NCBI RefSeq assembly: GCF_000002865.3 | Contig: NW_001865044.1 | Location: forward strand, 1,309,858 to 1,373,857 | Length of the DNA: 64,000 nt | Origin: Monosiga brevicollis MX1 | Lineage: Eukaryota; Opisthokonta; Choanoflagellata; Craspedida; Salpingoecidae | Direction: 5' to 3' | In this document: piece by piece, positions 59,049-64,000 of the stretch | How positions within the stretch are numbered: the first letter of the stretch is position 1 | How the letters are laid out: each line of letters opens with the position of its first letter | Made by a program: the position numbers and the translations under genes | The notes under the pieces: model-generated | Told to the model about the DNA's origin: nothing | The model's database searches: none | What the model saw: only the letters and a program-made list of their open reading frames with translations

Positions 59049-62000
59049 GGTCGGCTCAACCATCGTACCGCGATCTGACCCACAAACGGATGAGTCAAGC
59101 GGCTGGCAGACGCCAACCACAAAGTCGTATGTTTCGCCATTGCTCACGCCTTGAAGCTTGTAGCCTTCATTCGAGGCAAGCTTGGCGAGATCATACAAGT
59201 CGCCCGTGCTGGGATCCTCGACCTCGCACGAGGCATTCAGTTGACTGCGTGGACAGGCGACTGAAGTAACCCACTGAAAAATATAGCGACACGTGGTTTC
59301 CTCATGCAGAAAGTGGGGGCGACCAAGGCCTGCGGTCAAATCACACGCAAAGTCGATGCGGGCTGAACGGGAAACTCCAGTTGGGCAATTCTCGGACGAG
59401 CCACCAGTGTACTCGACGAACAAGCTCTTGGCCGCGGAGTCATACTAGGTATATGCGGGCAAGGAGAAGAACACAAAGAAGAGGAAGGAAAGAAAAGCAC
59501 GAGTCGTGCGCAACGAAATAAGATGAGAAGGGATGTTGGCGAGATCCAAATTTGCAAAGGCAAAACGGTTACAGACCTGAGGCTGGGAGAGGTTACCGAG
59601 CGAGAAGTGATCATCTGACGTGCGCTGGCAGGCACCTGAAGTGGACTTGCAAACTTCGCCCAGCTCTTGGACCAAGCCACGGCACACATTGAGCTCAAAA
59701 CTGTTGTCGGTGAATTCGCCGTCGATAATCTCGGGAACAAGCCAATTGGTTGTGGTCCGAATCAAGGGCGTGAGATCATACTGGTTACCAGAGGGATCAA
59801 GGGCAACACACTCTTCTTCCGTCTGGGCATTTAGAAAACCAGAGTGAGCGTCTTCGAGGAGCAAAGCAGCCTGAGCAAGCTGGCGAGCAGACCTACATTT
59901 TGGTTGGCATTTTCGCAGGCAAACGGGGTCCGCAGCTCAAATTGGTAGCCACAGGGGTCAGGCAAGGTACCGCTGTTTTGAAATAGTGTCAGACCATTGC
60001 TTGTTGTGGCCGAGGGATCACAGATCAGATCAACCACAGTGGTAATGTACACGGGATGGCCGTTACTGGTACGGCACTGTTTGCCATTGGTAAAGCTGAG
60101 TGAAAATACATTGCAGAAAGTGGGATACCAGCATCACCTGTGAGCAAGTATGGCACAGTGGATGGGGCCATGCAACCATGGCTGTGGGTTTCAAGAGGTA
60201 CGAACACAAAACTCATGTCATCGTCAATAAAAGTGGGAACATCCGAGGGGTTGCCCAAGGGGACGGCCTCGCTATTTTGCGCAGCCACCATGCATGCGCC
60301 GGCGTTCAGACTGGAGCAAGCTCCATGCTTGACGGGGCCGCAAAGGCTGATGAAATATTGGTTGCCCGCGTCGTCCGTGTACCTGGGAGCAGTCGTGGTA
60401 GGTCAGTAGACGTCGATGAGTCTGCAGAACGTTGCTTACGACAACAGCGCGCCACACTGTTCAAGTCAGGTTTCCTGTTTTCCACCCTGAGCTCAGCTGA
60501 AGCAAGAGAGGTGGCAGGTACGTACTTGAGATCGCTACCCTTGAGGCTGGTGAAATCAAAGGCCGTGCCGGTAGCCTGATCAGTAATCGAGCATGCTTCG
60601 CCTTTCTTCGAGTTGATGGGACACGCATAGGCTGAAGTCCAAGTCATGAGAGCGTACGAGTCGGAGCGCACAACGGTTTCCAGCTGAGGGCGACCCTGAG
60701 GAAGGAAAAAAAACAAAGAAAGAAGACGGAAAAGAGAAAGGAAGAGGTCAAAGAGCGTGGAAACATGGATCGCGCATCCGACGAATCCAATACCCACCAA
60801 GCCAGCATCTTCGTTGCAGTGCAACACCAAGCGCGTCGTCTTGGGTGAGGCGTCTGAGAGGGCGTCAAATGTGATGGTCACGATACCCTCGCTGTAAGAC
60901 GGTGCCACGGCCTTGCCAAATGATTCGTAGGAGGTTCCTTGTTTGCTGTCACACAGGCGGCGTTGGGTGCGAGTTGAGAAGGACAAGAACAGACATACAA
61001 CAACAAAAGGAAGCACACACACACGGGACATCAAGCAAAAAATAAAACCACTGAAGTCAGAAAGTCAACCAACCAACAAAAACAAAACAAAAAGAAAAAA
61101 AAGGAAAAAGCAGACAAACAAGCAGGCGATGAGGTATGGTACAGACGATGGGGGTTAGACATACCGACAAACGGCTGCGCCTGCCTCGCAAGCGGCCGTA
61201 GCATCATCTTTAATCAAATCAGCACAGATGTTCATGAAGAACGATTGCGAGCCCACAGGCTCCCAGTTGTGATTGCTGCGGGTGAGGGCAGAGAGATCCA
61301 CCTGCTCGCCAGTAATGGGGTTTGTGGCCAAACATTCAATGGCATCCACGGTCTCTGGGCACGCCAGCTCGGTGAACATGTTAAACTCGTAAACGCAAGT
61401 CGATGTCTCGGCCACATATTCGAGTGTGCCAATGTTAGTCAGCCCCTTGACGCAGACAAAAGTGATGATGGTCGTGCGGTTCATGCGTCCTCCACAACCC
61501 AACGTGGGCGCGGTGTACTTCAGCGTGGGCGTATCATCCACAATCTGTTCCAAATTCAAACAGACGGTGAGGTCAAATTAGCAGCCACTGGCAAAAGGGT
61601 TTATGGAACGAGCTGTACCTCAATGACGGAAGAGGGGGCTCCAAGATTAAAAGAGCCCGTGGCGTTGGCCCCCCTTTCTTCCTGGCAAGCGGCCACGTTA
61701 TGGCCACAAACGGATCCTGTGGTAACATGCACGAGAACGTGAGCCAGCAATCTGAGAGTCTCACTATGATTTGGACGGTCGCCGTTCTCAAGGCAATGGC
61801 CAGCTTACCCTGAATGGCCGCACAAACGTTCAACACAAACTTGTAGTTGTCGTCATACGCCACATACGGCTGAGAATTGGGTAGAGACAGAGCGTGGAAG
61901 TCGTAGACTTGGCCTACAGCATTGACGTGGCCAAAGTGAGCATGCAGAGGCGCAAAAGCAACGAGCCACCAAGGAGCATCGGCACCCAGGACACGCGGCA

Positions 62001-63516
62001 GGCGGAGGCGATAAAAAGTGAAACCAGAAAAGAGCCAGGGTCTCAGGGGACGTGTTAAACTTACCAGAAACGGGATCGCGAACGGTACAGTCATGTCCCA
62101 CGGTATCCCCGATAGGGCAAGCCGCCACGGTACGCCAATGGAACGTAAAGACGCAATCTTCGGAAACTTCCATCAAAACTGGCTGACCCGAGCCCGCATT
62201 GATGTCGCAAATAAACTCGATGCGCGAGGAGGCAAACGTGCTGTCATCTGCATCAGGACAAAATGCCGTGTCGTTGATGCTTGATGGTTTGTCTCCCTGA
62301 AGGATTGGGAAGAAAAAAACAAAGAAAAAACAAAGGAAAAAGCAAAAAAAAAAGAAAAAAAAAAAAAAAAAAGGGTTGAGAAAAGTGGAAAATGGCGCAA
62401 ATGATTACAAGAACAAGCATTTCGTGAAAGGAGAAAGGTCAGCAAGACCAAGGATCAAGAGCCCAGGTGATGCAGAATAAAAGTGGGAGAGCGAGTGGGA
62501 AGCACAGGGATGAGAAGAACATGTTTTCCTTGTAGCCGGCATGTTTAGTCGGAGACAGGCACAACTTACAAAAGCAGTGATGATGTAGATGGTGCCGTCG
62601 TCGCTGAGGGTGGGTCGGGTCGCTCGACCCAAGGCGACGGGGTCAGTCAGGCTCCCATCAGGCTGGCGAGTGCGGCGGCACATCGCTTCGCCCTCGTTGC
62701 CACAGTTACCACCGATGGCAGCGCTATCGACAAGGGGGTCGCAGACGTTGATATCGTAAACGTAGGCATTGCCTTCTGCAGCGTCAATGGCTTGCCAGTT
62801 GGAGAGACTCCGCATGAGCGGGGAGAGGTCGTATGAAAGATCAGTCTTCTCGTCATAAACGGTGCAGCGAGTTTCGTTGGCCGGGATAGTTTGGTTGATG
62901 CAGAGACGATCTGTCTTCCAGTCAAATACAAAAACCGTCATGCTGTCTTCAGCAATGGTCTCAAGGTAGACGGGGCCACCCACGCCCAGGCCACACGTGA
63001 AGCGAATCTCCGAAGTCGTGTCATCCCCCTGATAAGTCAGGCGGGCACCAAATTCGGGATGGTCGGCATCCATCCACTCAAACGTAGTCTTGGCAGGATC
63101 AGACGGTCCGATGGAGGTGCCAGTCGTCTGACCAAGAGGCAAACGGCAGACGGCCGCGTTCTTCGTGCAGCCGTTGCGAACCCGCTGCAGGGGCTGGCAG
63201 ATGTTCATCTCGTATTCAAACTTGTTGCTCTCGCGCGTGTCCACGGCGTAATAGTCGCGGTCGCTGTCAAGGCAAGCAAGTGGGGAAGCATCAGATTGTA
63301 TGCGAGGCGAATGGAACTTGAAGTTCGAAGAAAGCTAGTGCGTGCGTGCGTGTGTGTGTGTGTGTCAGAGTGGGCGCCTGACCTGGCAAGTTTGGTGATG
63401 TCGACAGAGGATCCATCTGGTAGGGTGAGAGGATCGCAGCCGGCCTGAACGGAGCCCACCAGGATAGCCAAGAGCAGCAGCGAGTGCAGCACACGCAGCG
63501 ACGAGGAAGCAGCCAT
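53708..63516 (-). CDS. IGF2R: Cation-independent mannose-6-phosphate receptor homologue (about 15 CIMR repeats)
   Basis: This receptor family carries mannose-6-phosphate-tagged lysosomal enzymes from the Golgi or cell surface to endosomes. The N-terminal signal peptide is MAASSSLRVLHSLLLLAILV, starting at 63516. About 15 CIMR repeats of roughly 140 residues follow. Each has the order YDLS/L, a Tyr-rich strand ending INVCRPL, a Cys-Gln strand, L.Y..G, a Ser-Thr strand ending F.CD, and DC.Y.F.WRTS.AC. Good examples are EYYINVCRNL with DCKYFFVWRTSAACP (12th) and DFVVGVCQPL (7th). The last repeat is divergent. A Pro/Ser/Gly-rich stalk leads to one membrane segment, GAIVAAVIITIVAVAALVVV, and a tail of about 31 residues with YSVM and the ending DDFEDSDFDDA. 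Stop TAA is at 53708-53710. Repeat number equals that of vertebrate CI-MPR. Confidence 0.92.
58989..59043. repeat. Poly-A tract in a CI-MPR intron
   Basis: About 53 A bases with a single G. On the coding strand this is poly-T inside the intron between the two exons of the seventh CIMR repeat. Confidence 0.95.
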
Positions 63517-64000
63517 GGCTGCCAGCGGTTTCACCCAATCGGGCACAACACGCACTCCCCGACGGCGTGGAGCTCAATCAAGGATCACTGCGCCCCGAAA
63601 GGGTTGAACTGAATCACGTATGCGGTGCTTTAGAAGCAAAAACAAGTCTCCCAGACGCTAAGGAAAGCCATTCAAATCACACGAGAGCGAGCAATTGAGG
63701 TGTGAGTGCGTACTGCTGCGCGTCAAGGTGTACAGGAACGGATGGACACTGCTTCCAGTCGACAGAGTTTGAATCTGGGGGAGTTTTGAGACAAGAGCAA
63801 GGGAGAGAGAAGGGAAGAAGAGGAGGAGAAATATAATCATCGGGCGGAGGGACGGCTCGACAGCTCGTCAAGTGGCACAATGCCGGCGACGCGGGCTGCA
63901 GCGCAGTGAGCTGACGCACAGATGCTTGCGCTGAGCGTCTGCGTTTGTATCCCTCCTTCACAGCCACCACCACGACCACTGTTCTTCACACTCCAAACAG
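63517..64000. other. Upstream region of the CI-MPR gene
   Basis: Presumed promoter and 5' untranslated sequence. Two minus-strand open frames of 60-100 codons have no recognisable content. Confidence 0.4.

Noticed and set aside
54000-63500. CI-MPR repeats first read as a novel Cys-rich repeat family
   Set aside because: INVCRPL, the F.CD strand and the C.Y.F.WRTS.AC ending identify them as CIMR repeats, with signal peptide and single membrane segment as in CI-MPR.

Overview
The window is eukaryotic nuclear DNA, most likely from a choanoflagellate of the Monosiga type. Genes are dense and split by many short introns (about 75 to 170 bases, with GTACGT, GTGCGT or GTAAGT donors). The gene content is holozoan: C-type lectin and LamG domains with Ser/Thr mucin linkers, CNOT3, Barentsz/CASC3, TACC, GAS2-type CH modules, kinesin-6 and a cation-independent mannose-6-phosphate receptor. 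The species is an inference from this content; no marker gene names it. Two assembly gaps (22880-23711 and 45295-45344) interrupt the sequence.

Layout. At 1-10137 (+) lies the 3' part of a giant extracellular lectin-like gene, in which jelly-roll-like, CTLD and LamG domains are separated by Ser/Thr repeats. From 10730 onward nearly everything is on the minus strand: CNOT3 (10730-15096), a Barentsz/CASC3 homologue (15820-19120) and a TACC protein (20085-22480). After the first gap a plus-strand Arg/Glu-rich coiled-coil gene runs to 26073. Then, again on minus, come an unrecognised Pro/Met/Tyr-rich protein (26688-30134), a very long gene with two CH-GAS2 modules flanking a coiled coil (30896-40783), a gene with an FCHO-like acidic linker (42346 to about 45214, 5' end lost near the second gap), a kinesin-6 (46458-52793) and a CI-MPR/IGF2R homologue with about 15 repeats (53708-63516).

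How the genes relate. They are eukaryotic single-gene units, not an operon. Functional groups recur: mRNA fate (CNOT3, CASC3), spindle and cytokinesis (TACC, kinesin-6), actin-microtubule crosslinking (double CH-GAS2 protein), membrane traffic (FCHO-like gene, CI-MPR) and cell-surface or matrix carbohydrate recognition (lectin gene). The most unusual objects are the double CH-GAS2 protein, its ladder of 33-54 base exons encoding heptad/hendecad units, the alternating B-A-B-A-B CTLD gene, the RG tract inserted into the Barentsz SELOR domain, and a complete-looking CI-MPR with a very short tail that still carries a YxxPhi signal and a terminal acidic cluster.

Limits. Gene models were spliced by eye. 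Exon borders were checked for phase only where stated, and family calls rest on remembered motifs, not on database searches.
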